From Calcarisporiella thermophila CBS 279.70 (Eukaryota > Calcarisporiellomycota), in the NCBI RefSeq assembly GCF_041956535.1, contig NW_027192205.1, positions 310,085-374,084 of the forward strand: 64,000 bases of DNA. The letters are read 5' to 3'. Below the pieces are notes generated by a model. It did no database searches, was not told the origin of the DNA, and worked only from the letters and a program-made list of their open reading frames with translations. Position 1 is the stretch's first letter, and each line of letters starts with the position of its first letter. Shown one piece after another: positions 45,882 to 55,930 of this stretch. The translations under genes were made by a program, and so were the position numbers.

Positions 45882-46410
45882 TAGGACGATTAAACACCAA
45901 AATTATGGGTATAGTAGAAGGGATATGGGGTTTTAGCAATATCACTAAAGAGAATTCAAGGATACAAAATGCACACTCTCATCCAAGAATCAAATACGGG
46001 AGGAAATTATAGCAGGTATATATACAAAAACGCAAAATGGACTACCATTTACAGAATGGAAATTTTGAAAATGAAAGTTGAACCTAGGAACGCATCAACG
46101 TTCCGTAGCTGCACCGACATAGCATCCAACGATCATTCCATTGGAACGTAGCTCTGACAAATTTAAATAAAAAAACAAATCAGGATAATACCCTTTTCGT
46201 GGAACGATTTCGTCGATTTTATTTCTCTGTCGATCAAAAAATGGACGAACATATTTAATGTAAGATAGGCTTCTAAAAATGGCTTTATTATAAATTTTGA
46301 AATAAATGTCAAAATTTTGGATTTGATATACTAATTAATAAAAATTTTGTAAGTGACCGAAGTAAATGCTAATGACTAATTTAAGCAAATTGCAAATGAG
46401 AGAATATCGA
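45882..46410. other. Spacer before the chitinase 3' end
   Basis: AT-rich, mostly promoter or leader of the secreted-protein gene. No gene is seen. Confidence 0.5.
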
Positions 46411-47837
46411 TCATATCATTAAACGACGTTTTCCGATCACGCTTCTCAAGATGATTTCGCAGTTTCCTTTAAATGACGTACGCATCCCACTGCTAAGAGC
46501 ATTCAGGAGCGAAGACTCACGGTCATCATTACTTAGCTCCCAGGCGAACACTCCAGCTCCACGACAGGCAGCGTACGCCGCCTTGAGGCGCAAGGAATCA
46601 GGGTCATCGTAACTGATGAAAACTCCGTTTGCATCATTGTATAGATATGGAGTTGCACTACCTTGATCGAAATATCTTATCCAACCAGTGCCAGCTCGTG
46701 TGACTCCCCCTCCAATTTTCTTGTTAATTACTCCCTGCTCGAGTAAATTTCTCCAGCTCCAGTTCCCCGTATATTTCTTTTCTCCAGTGCAACTATCAGG
46801 AGTATCGAGAACATCAAGCTTATCACCCTTGATGATTGCATTTTTTGCGAGTGGGATATACGGAGTAGTACCGTCAGCACGTTTAGCAAGTTTCATGCTA
46901 TGTCCATAGAAAGCTGTGCCCATGACTATCTTCTCAATAGGGACTTTAGTGCTCCACTCATCTAATGATGTCTTGAACGAATCGATGGGTGCGTTTGGTC
47001 CGGAAGACGCTTCCCAATTACCATGAACATCATAGCTCTGCCAGAAAATGAAATATTATATGAAAATTTGTCAAATAAGCGTAAAGCCCTCTAATTACCA
47101 TAACGTTAAATTTATCAACATCTTGCCCAAGCTGCTTGAGTGAATTTCCATAAAGGCGCGGTGAGATCTGAACTGCCATTGTAATTAGTTTGTCTTTTCC
47201 TAAGGCGGCCCGAAGCTGTCGTACAAGCATTGCATAGTTCTCATTATCACGGGGACTTATATGATTCGCCGGGCAGCCTTCGTTACTTCCGGGAAACTCC
47301 CAGTCCAGATCTTAGTAGTTTAAATATCAGTAAATAGAATGATTAAATAATATCAGCCCTATTTACCGATGCCCGCTAACTTGTATCGCGTTACCCATTC
47401 CTTGACAGTGTTAATAAATTTTTGCCTGTTTGCTTCTTGTCCTACTGCGAGACTCATGGCATTCCCTCCGCCCCAGCCACCAATAGATACTAGAATAGGC
47501 ACGCCATGTGCATTTCCGGCAGCAGCAAGCTTCGCAAGTACCTTTGAATCTTCCGGTGAAAGAACTGGAACTGGATTTTTAACGTCATTAACAGTTGCAA
47601 ACGCTATAGTAAATAAACCTTATAAGACTCAAGGATTCATTTCATTTTTTTTTCCTGTTGTCACTTACCAAAGTTGACTCGTGATAACTTGTCCCATGGA
47701 ACTGCATTAACATCATATATATTTGTTTCCCAGGAAGTGAAATAACCAACAATATCAGCTTTTTCTGATACAACCAACTGAAATTGAGTACAAAGAATAA
47801 GAGCGGCTAGAGCGATATAGCTTATGGCACTCTTCAT
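46411..47837 (-). CDS. GH18 chitinase, secreted
   Basis: Endochitinase-type glycoside hydrolase family 18, cutting beta-1,4-GlcNAc chains for wall remodelling or nutrition. Four exons (47669-47837, 47367-47603, 47099-47310, 46411-47037) give 414 residues. A signal peptide (SYIALAALILCTQFQLVVS) precedes KADIVGYFTSWE. Substrate-binding motif is SIGGWGGG. The catalytic stretch is KLAGIDLDWEFPG across intron 2, with catalytic Glu140 and Asp138 and Asp136 kept, but the first Asp of D-x-x-D-x-D-x-E replaced by Ala133. MAVQISPRLYG, FNVMSYDVHG, IVMGTAFYG and GVFAWELSNDD are the other family blocks. No chitin-binding module or GPI tail is seen; the C-terminus is short and basic. Confidence 0.92.
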
Positions 47838-49321
47838 AATTGATGAAAAAAAACAGATGAGTAATGTAAATAACAATGTATATAAATATTATACGAATGA
47901 TTAATTATAGTGGACGTGAGAGAAAGGCAGCAGTGTACTCCTTTTATTACCCTATAAACTCTTTCAGCGGCGATTTTTACACTGATTCGGACCGTTTACA
48001 AGGACTATAGGCGGGAAAAATTAAAAAAATCGCCTTATATGTCGCACATTTAATCGGTTGTATAGCGGATCGTCGTTTGCAATGATCGCCATTTCTTTTG
48101 AAATTATCTTTTTAATGTGATTATCCTAATATCCTTTGTCAAAAATAGTTAATCAACAAATTGGTTTTAATTTATAAATGTCTATTCCTTCTTTTCATGG
48201 TGAGCTTCAAAAAGTAGAATTTTATGCAGATTTCTTCATATTATAGATTATTTGGGAATTTAGAAAAGGAGATATTCAAAATATATAGAGAGTATGTGGG
48301 TGAGTTGGCGAGAGTGTGCGGTGCTCTTATCCTAAAAAGTTTAGTTATAGTAAAATGGAAACCTTTTATTCCTACTAAACAACCTAGATGCTTCACCGAT
48401 ATATACTAGTATCTTAATAATAATACGAAGAATACATGTTCTGCAACCCTCCCCTTAAACTTTTTACTTTCTGCGTTCAACTCAACTCCCACATTTAACT
48501 TGTGCTATTCATTATGAAAATATCACCGCTCTACTGAGGCCACTAATTCCCGATGCTCTACTGTTTCACCTCTTGCTTATAACTTATTTATCAGTTTTTC
48601 ATTTGTTTACATTAGACAATCCTATAGCCCCGATATGTGATAGATTTATTGCTTCTGGTCTATTTTACAAATTGATATATATGATTTACAGTAAGAACTG
48701 TGTTAAGAATATTTATTCCAGCTGTATGATGGATAAAGGTTGGAAATACTAATTGTGAATCGTGTGTATTCGAAAATCAATCTAGCTTTACTGAAAAAAT
48801 TAAGTTGTCATTCTAATCTATAATTTTGTTTTAGTACTCAAACTGAGATGAAGTCGATCTTAATTTGTTTTGATTGCTTGGAGATGACCAGGAGCTCACC
48901 AGCCATTTTCTCAGAGTCTCTTGAGAAAGTGCTCCTGGTATATTGAAGTATTCGACTCCCAAGAATTCTTGAAGTTAAGGTATTCAAGGACAATTTTTTA
49001 TTGTCCATTGCATTTTATTCGTTGGTTTATATAGCGACTTACCGGTATGTCTCCCTCAAAGTTGGTGTGCTTATCTATTAAGGATGCGTTGATGATAATA
49101 GTAATTTTTATTTTATCATTCCGTTAATTTTTTTTTCTAACACAGTTGATTCAAAAATTTAGGCTACATCATGAAATGTTTTTGCTTGATATTGTATAAT
49201 CGGCCAACCTGTAAAAATAGACTGCGGACTTAGTTCGACAAAAGTTGACCTTTTTATTAGTTAAAAATATACCAAACTACCAAACTAAGTCAACCTGTTC
49301 TGAAGATATATCTTCAGCAAT
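47838..49321. other. 1.5-kb divergent intergenic region
   Basis: AT-rich shared upstream region of the chitinase (-) and the esterase (+). No open frame with recognisable motifs, no RNA gene and no repeat of note. Confidence 0.5.
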
Positions 49322-50226
49322 ATGTATGATCAGATTGTATTATTCGGCGATTCCATTACGCAAGTATGTTAATCGTCTTCCTTCACACCCTTTAATCTGC
49401 TCTTATCGTATATTCTCAGTATAGCTTTATGCTATCGGATCGAGGATGGGGAGCACAGCTCTCAGATGTATATTCTCGTAAACTTGACATATTAAATCGT
49501 GGTTATTCAGGCAAAATTTAAAAGACTTTTTAGACATTTATTTCTCTCCTAAATAATTCTCTGCTTTGCAGGTTACAATACGGATTGGGCCATACCTGCC
49601 CTCGAGCAAATGTTTCCTTCTGTCAAAAAGAAAGAAAATTGTGTCCGCCTAGTAACTATATTTTTTGGGGCCAACGACGCTGCTGTTCCACCTTCACATC
49701 AACATGTACCTCTCGAGCGCTATAAAGCCAATCTACGCCATATGGTTAATATTGTACTGCCGTATGCAAAAGTTATATTAGTGACACCTCCTCCCGTCGA
49801 AGAGATTTTATGGAAGAGGCGCTGTATTTCGAACAATAAGAAAGAGTGCGACAGATTTTACTCAATTACGCAGAAATATGCCCAGGAGTGTATTTTGGTT
49901 GCACGTGAACTTGGCGTACCTGCCGTGGATATATTCGACATTCTTAGCAAGCGTGCTAATAATCATGTTGATGGGCTTGGAGCATTTCTATGGGATGGTC
50001 TGCATTTGAGCAGCCTTGGAAACGATGTGTGTTATTGATGTTCTTGCATTTATATTTCTCGCTAATTTAATATTTTATTTAGGTTGTATACGAAGCTGTT
50101 TACAAATGTATTCGGCTACATTGTCCTGAACTATCACCAGAGAATCTCCCTCTTCAATTGCCACTTTGGACAGATATTGATGTAGAGCATCCAGAACTTT
50201 TGGTTAAATATAAAACAAGAAATTAG
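49322..50226 (+). CDS. IAH1: SGNH-family esterase (IAH1-like)
   Basis: GDSL/SGNH hydrolase like yeast isoamyl acetate-hydrolysing esterase. Four exons (49322-49363, 49420-49510, 49572-50026, 50083-50226) give 243 residues. Block I is IVLFGDSITQ with the nucleophile Ser12 and ends at the first intron; then RGWGAQLSDVY, LNRGYSGYNTDWA, IFFGANDA (block III) and WDGLHLS (block V, Asp/His of the triad). The intron at 49511-49571 starts with GC: a GC donor after TCAG rebuilds the conserved RG.SGYNT motif, whereas the nearest GT alternative deletes part of it. No signal peptide, so probably cytosolic. Ends 111 bp from the convergent thioredoxin-like gene. Confidence 0.9.
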
Positions 50227-50337
50227 CTGGCGAAATGACTATAGTTGAATTAATTTTATTCCGATAATAACCATTATTGCGTAAGGAAGCTTAAGGAATA
50301 AATAAATTAATAAATAAATTCGTAAGTATGTTATATA

Positions 50338-51112
50338 TTACCAAAATTTTAAAAGCTGGAGCCATGAAACACCAGTCTGACCACGTCGCCATTCTTCTAT
50401 GCAATGATCGGGGTTGCGTGTGATTGCCATTCTTCCCCAGAAGGATGTTACAACATAATCTCGAGCAGGGTCGTAAATCACCAAAGTAGGTAACAACGAT
50501 ACAGAGAAGAGTTCCGTGAGTTCTGTTCGTACCGGCTCATCATATGGCACATTGTACCAAGGTTTATCGCGAACATAAGAACGATATTCGTTAGCACTAT
50601 GATCGAGAGAGACGTGAACCACTGAGAACTCCGATCGATTCTTTTCCAAGAAATCACAGAGTACCTAAAAACAAAATTAGGTAAATGTATATAGATAATT
50701 AATTTTTTTTAAAAAAATACCGGAGAAAATTGCTGACACGGCGGACACCAACTGGCGCCAAAATAGAATCCGATCATCTTATTCTCAGTTACCAATTCGT
50801 ACACAGGTACCTTATTGCCGTTCCCATCCTCAATTTTTAAACGAAACTGATGATAATCATAGTAAATAAAAATTTCTATAAATATAGAATTCTATAGCAG
50901 ATTTTTACCAAGATGGTGTTGCGGCCCGCATGCGGATTCAACTTCACGCGCTCGATGCGTGGGCCAGTAGCATCATCATAGGAAGGAGGTAAATCATCGG
51001 TTGTATTTGGTTCATCTCCCTGATGGTCCTCAGGGTGATCTTTTGAAGGGTCATCTTGCTTAGGAATATGGCACACGCCGTTTTTACAATCAGCTTCTTG
51101 TGCTTGAGACAT
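50338..51112 (-). CDS. Thioredoxin-like (tryparedoxin/nucleoredoxin-type) protein
   Basis: Predicted disulphide oxidoreductase. Three exons (50909-51112, 50721-50846, 50338-50664) give 218 residues. Residues 1-68 are an acidic, disordered N-terminal extension with a PPSY motif (DDLPPSYDDA), a potential WW-domain ligand. The thioredoxin fold follows with IGFYFGASWCPPCQQFSP; WCPPC is the active site. VVHVSLDHSANEY, the cis-Pro block SLLPTLVIYD and the C-terminal EEWRRG resemble the tryparedoxin/nucleoredoxin group more than classical thioredoxin. No signal peptide or transit peptide is evident. Physiological partner unknown. Confidence 0.87.
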
Positions 51113-51277
51113 CGTTTAGGAAATTCGATAAATAAAAAAAAATAATGCGGGGATGAAAATAGAAAAAGAAGTGTGAGAATTCGAAGTCGGTTGAAAAATA
51201 ACACAGACTGCGCCTCGTATATTTTCGATGTGCACAAATAAGAATCTTTATTTTGCGAGGCGATAAGAAGCTAATTT

Positions 51278-52776
51278 CTACCAGTAAACTATCTGTTGGT
51301 TAAACTGATTAAGATAATCAATCTCTGAGATACAGTCAGAATTTTCACGTTTAATTATTGCCTAGTAGTAGGTTCATATAAATAATAAATTAATATTCAG
51401 GAGATAAAATTACAATATCTTACCTGGGGAAGCTGCTCAGACAGCCTTGCAATACGGTTCTTGTGGGTAGGATGCGTGGAAATAAATTGGACTTGCAGAC
51501 TTTTATCTGCTTTTTCCATTCTCTCCCACATTTTTATAGCCTCCTATGATAAAAATCATATAATAAGGAAAAAAATCCACGATTAACTCTATTATATACA
51601 TTGATAATATGCCTTTGGATCGTAACAAGCTTGGGCCATCAACGTAAGTCCGATAGAATCTGCCTCGACCTCACAGTTTCTAGAAAAGGGCAATAATAAA
51701 CCGAACTCAAGAAAGAGGCGATTAAACAAGAAAGAAGGGTCAAAAAAGAAAGAGAGAAGTAGTTGGAAAATAAATACTAAGAGAAAAGTAAAGCCGTATA
51801 TTAGCTTAGTATGGATGTCAGAAAGTATAATTCTTAAAAGACCTACTGATTTTGAGACGTGAAATTTTCTCTGCATTATGTCGGGCTATCTGATGTGCAC
51901 ATTCATGTCCAAGCACGGCAGCCAGAGCATCTAGACATTGAAAATATAAATAGATAGTAGTATATTCATTAAACATAAAAAGATACTCTACCTTCATTTT
52001 GAGTGATCTCAAAAAGGCCAGTGAAAACAAAAATCTTACCACCAGGTAAAACAAATGCACTAATTTAGACAACAATAAGTTAATCTACGGGTATGTGTAT
52101 ATCGAATAAACTAACTTTTTTTCTTTCGATTCTATAACATAGACCTATAAAATATACTTGAGATTCATCCATTTAATTAAATGTAGGACATATCCGTTGG
52201 CTGTATACCTCCCAATTGAGATCATGTAAACCGCTAACGTTTATAATTCTCTGGGCAACGCGCCTCACCAATTTTGTGTATGGATGATTCTGGGGCAAAA
52301 TATATCGACCATATTGAGCCATTATCTGCTGGTATGCCTGTATTGCCATTGCTATTTTATTTAAATAAATATCAAAATTAATCAGCCGATATTATAATAG
52401 CTTCAAACCTTCTTCTTGTCGTGGAGTGATATCAATAAATCGACGACGCCCACTAAACAATTATAAATTAAATATTAGCGTTATATAATAAACTAAACAA
52501 AATCATTCACCTGAAAGGAACTGTTTCGAGATGATTTAAATAATATATGTATCCAACAAATCCTCCTGCACCGGACACAAGCCAGAAGCGCTTATTTTGG
52601 TAGATGGGTGTTTTATTGTGTTGGAATCTTTGGTACCCATCATTGTGAAATATACGCCTTTGTAAAGTCGAAGATAAAGGAAATCTGCGAAAGACATGAG
52701 ACGAAAAAAGAGTAGGACCTAAAGCTGAAAGATTATGTCCAAGTTTATACAATGCACGCGATCCTAGGTATCTCAT
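51278..52776 (-). CDS. OMA1: Mitochondrial metalloprotease OMA1 (M48)
   Basis: Stress-activated inner-membrane protease of mitochondrial quality control. Nine exons (52511-52776, 52409-52452, 52209-52351, 52116-52144, 51992-52059, 51847-51930, 51613-51776, 51424-51543, 51278-51361) give 333 residues. The start (MRYLGSRALYKLGHN) is Arg/Ser-rich and fits a presequence, followed by a TM helix (VSGAGGFVGYIYYL). Motifs: ETVPFSGRRRFIDITP, FVLPGGKIFVFTGL, the zinc site LGHECAHQIARH (His192, Glu193, His196), and CEVEADSIGL with the third ligand. A hydrophobic stretch (FQLLLSFFF) precedes it. The intron at 51544-51612 uses a GC donor, giving DPKEAIKMWERM with no length change against the family. The 29-nt exon 4 and the last 84-nt exon rest on frame and splice signals. 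Confidence 0.92.
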
Positions 52777-53342
52777 GGCGAAAAATACTTGAATTTTCAA
52801 ATTTATCGAATTTTATTCGAATTAGCCAAAAAATAAAATCGCCACATCTCAGAATAGATCTCTTCTTCCTATTCTTTCAGTACTTAACCCATCTATATTA
52901 AAATAAAACTGTGTGTTCACAAATTTAATAAAGATACATTTCTATCTTGTCCATCTCAAACCAACTCTCAAGTAATGGTTTTCCAATGGCTACGTATTGG
53001 AATTGATTATGGGCCAATAAAATAATTAGGAAAATTAATTATTTTGAAAGAAATTGAAAAATTTTTGGAATATTTTGAAATTTTTAGATTCAATTGTTGA
53101 ATTTTTATAATTTTTTGTAAATTAATTTATTATGTATTATTATAATTATTATGACAAATTAGGATGGAAATTCTTCATTGATGTGACTATGCCTTTAGAT
53201 CTATTTCTTTTATTACAGACGTGATGATGTTTGAGATTTATCAAGGTTAGGTCGAATTATATAGTTGTATTAGTAGAATGAAATTTTGTATTAATATAAT
53301 AATATCATACAATTGGGAAGTTCGCATATCAAAGCAGCCATG
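52777..53342. other. AT-rich spacer
   Basis: Promoter side of OMA1 and 3' flank of KXD1. Very AT-rich; nothing else is seen. Confidence 0.5.
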
Positions 53343-53821
53343 TCATTTTTTAACAATATTAGCAGGATACTTAGCTTTTAAATTCCTAGAGCATTAACAA
53401 ATCATTAGCAGTCATCAAATATGAATGAAAAATTTTACTCACCTTATTCTTTTAAAGACTTGATCCAAATCTCCTTTTAATTCACGGATAATCTTAACCC
53501 GAATTTCAAATTTTTTCACTAATTCACTATATCGCGCAGTGCTAAATTCATTGAAGGCTGTGAGTTTCGTGGTATTCCTCTGAAGATTAGAACGACTTTA
53601 CACAGACTAGTGGTTAATGTAAAATTTAACCATTTGGCCATTCTAAAAAATTCTTACAGTTCCATCTGCTTTTCTAAAATATGATCTAAATCTTTATCAT
53701 TTACAACGCTTATGATGCGATTAGTAAACTCCTTAGTAGCATCAGTATCTACGGAAGAAGCTAGAGAAGATGACTCCGATTCTGCATGAACTTGTTCGCT
53801 AGATGTGAATGCTCGCCTCAT
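53343..53821 (-). CDS. KXD1: KxDL-domain protein KXD1 (BORC/BLOC-1-related)
   Basis: Small coiled-coil subunit of the BLOC-1/BORC class of complexes that position lysosomes or act in endosome maturation. Three exons (53658-53821, 53443-53577, 53343-53385) give 113 residues. The KxDL domain is recognised from FNEFSTARYSELVKKFE, then KIIRELKGDLDQVFKRIRNLKAKYP, the last part crossing the second intron. The motif reads K-G-D-L here. The acceptor at 53578 is the second of two adjacent AG sites; it keeps frame. The N-terminal 40 residues are Ser-rich. Too short and fragmented for simple gene finding, so it is easily missed. Confidence 0.85.
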
Positions 53822-54562
53822 TTTACTTTTAGGTGTATAGAGAATACTATTGAAGTTTTGACTGATATTAATTCTTGAGCTTCATTGAAATATTTGCAAA
53901 TTTGACACAAGCAAACTTGAAAATCAAAATAAACTCCTGTATAATCCCCACGATACCTATGTGAATAAGATCTACGTCATTTCATGAAATAAATATAAAT
54001 TAAAATCCTATGTGAGTAATCCAAAAATCGCCACAATATGTAATAAGGATAAACCACAATAGTTGACATGGATTCTAATATAAAATAGAAAAGAATTGAA
54101 AGAAATTTATTTGGACATGCTTTACAATAGATTTAATATCGTGTTTAAAATTATTTTATCTTCGCGGAAATTCGATATTCAAGTGAACACACGATCAATC
54201 AATAGCTGCCGAAAATTAGCATTATTGGTATAAAATTTTACTTTGAGTTGTCGCTTTTTTTTTTATTATGCATTATGAATAAATCATTAAATTACGTTAG
54301 TCTAATGATTCAGACATGATGTCAATAGAAAATAAAAATGTGCAGTGTTGATTCCCAGAAATATTATCGGACATAATAACCAATATATTATATTACTGTT
54401 TATTCTTAGCAAAGCTAAAAACAACATGAAAGCGAAGCAAAAAGCAAAAGGAAATTATATATAGTAATAAGAAAAAGGCGAAAATTTACAGGATATATTC
54501 AGACTAGGTTGAGAAGCAGGCGCAGTCATCTACATTTGTTCTTTGCAAGGTCAAGGCAAACT
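53822..54562. other. AT-rich intergenic region
   Basis: Upstream of KXD1 and 3' of the SAM-like gene. No gene or repeat is seen. Confidence 0.5.
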
Positions 54563-55772
54563 TTAGCCTTCCACAGTATTGCTCTCAGGTTCCGATTCTT
54601 CTTTTTGGAGTGCCGCTCTTTGTTCGTCCTCATGTTGTTGAGTAGCTTCCCCTACGCTCGTGGAACTTGGTTCAGCTTCAGGTTGGGAAGTCATTAAGTG
54701 CTCGTCCTCATTTCCAATATCAGTGCTGTGGTCTCTACCACGTTTGCGTTGGTACCATTGGTGCTTTCGCTCTTTCGTCTTGAGCTCTGTAAGGACTGCA
54801 TGTATCCTATCTCGTTCCAATTGAAGATTCATGAGATGAGAGCGCGCCAACTCGAGTTCCTTTGAATTATTTGGCTCCTTTTCCTCCTTCTCAAAACATT
54901 CACTTGTAGTACCTAGACATCGTTGAACCTGAGCATCGGCAATTTTAAGTTCGATTTTCTTCTGCTCAAGCTGTCTTTCTAAAAGCTAAAAATGTATAAC
55001 GTGCGTTAAATAAATACAATTATATTTGTTCTAATAATAGAATATTAACCGCAATTCTACGTGCACGATCGATACTCCTTTGTTGAGCATATCCAGAGCG
55101 TACCGCATTAACTCGAGCCAAGCTCAATTTTCGACGCGGTGTCGAATTTTCTGTTATGTTCCCTTCACTAATCGAAGCGGATTTCACTAGCTGTGGGGGT
55201 ACACCATTCCTGCCTGGTGTCTTCACCGTAGATACGGTTTGAGAACTACCTACATCAGATATCGAATTAAGCGATGAATGTGGAATGGGCTCATTTTCTG
55301 AAGTGGAAGATTCGATAGCCGAAACAGATTTTCGAAATGCAGGAACAAGCGTAGGGAGTGAATGGGAATTTAGTCTGCGCTTCTGAGGTACACATGATTT
55401 AAGAGTATCTGTAAGTGCATCAGGTCCTAACCGCGTACGAATTTCGCGGATATATCGGCGAAGTGCAATTGCATGAAAAGGTTTGATTCCTGCTGCGTCA
55501 AGTAGTTCTCTCAAATCTTCCTCGTCCCACGAGATGATCTGCCACACATCATTGTCCCTCACCCCTGCGTCTATTAAACTCGGAAGGCATTGCTCAAGTT
55601 GAGCTCGTTGTAATAATTCGGTAAGTGTACTGGGGATTTCTAGAGTAGACTAGAATGTTTTTCAAATAAAAAAAACATTAATTTTAAATCTTTGTAATTA
55701 TACCAAGACTTCTAAAATTTCAGGACGAAGAATGTCTTGTTGATTTATTTTTCAAATCTAAGTTCTTACCAT
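54563..55772 (-). CDS. SAM-like domain coiled-coil protein, function unknown
   Basis: Three coding exons (55770-55772, 55050-55649, 54563-54985) give 341 residues. The first coding exon is predicted to hold only the ATG, followed by GTAAGA; splicing to 55649 gives MSTLEIPSTLTELLQRAQ. Residues about 10-70 look like a SAM or SAM-like helical bundle (LLQRAQLEQCLPSLIDAGV, then DLRELLDAAGIKPFHAIALR), reminiscent of SAM domains that end in a KP.H...LRR helix. A Ser-rich middle follows, then a long coiled coil (LLERQLEQKKIELKIADAQ, LARSHLMNLQLERDRI) and an acidic Gln/Glu-rich tail. No enzyme motif. I do not recognise an orthologue; a scaffold or signalling adaptor is a guess from architecture. Confidence 0.7.
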
Positions 55773-55930
55773 TCACAACAGTTGATAAGTTGACAATATT
55801 TTTTATAAAGGAGAAGAAAAATTGGACTCTAAAACTTTTAGGCAAATCGACTCTGTTGTCTAAGTTTGACGCAATAAATTTCAGATTATTATATTAATAC
55901 AAAATATAGTGTCGTCTTTTATTATTGAAA

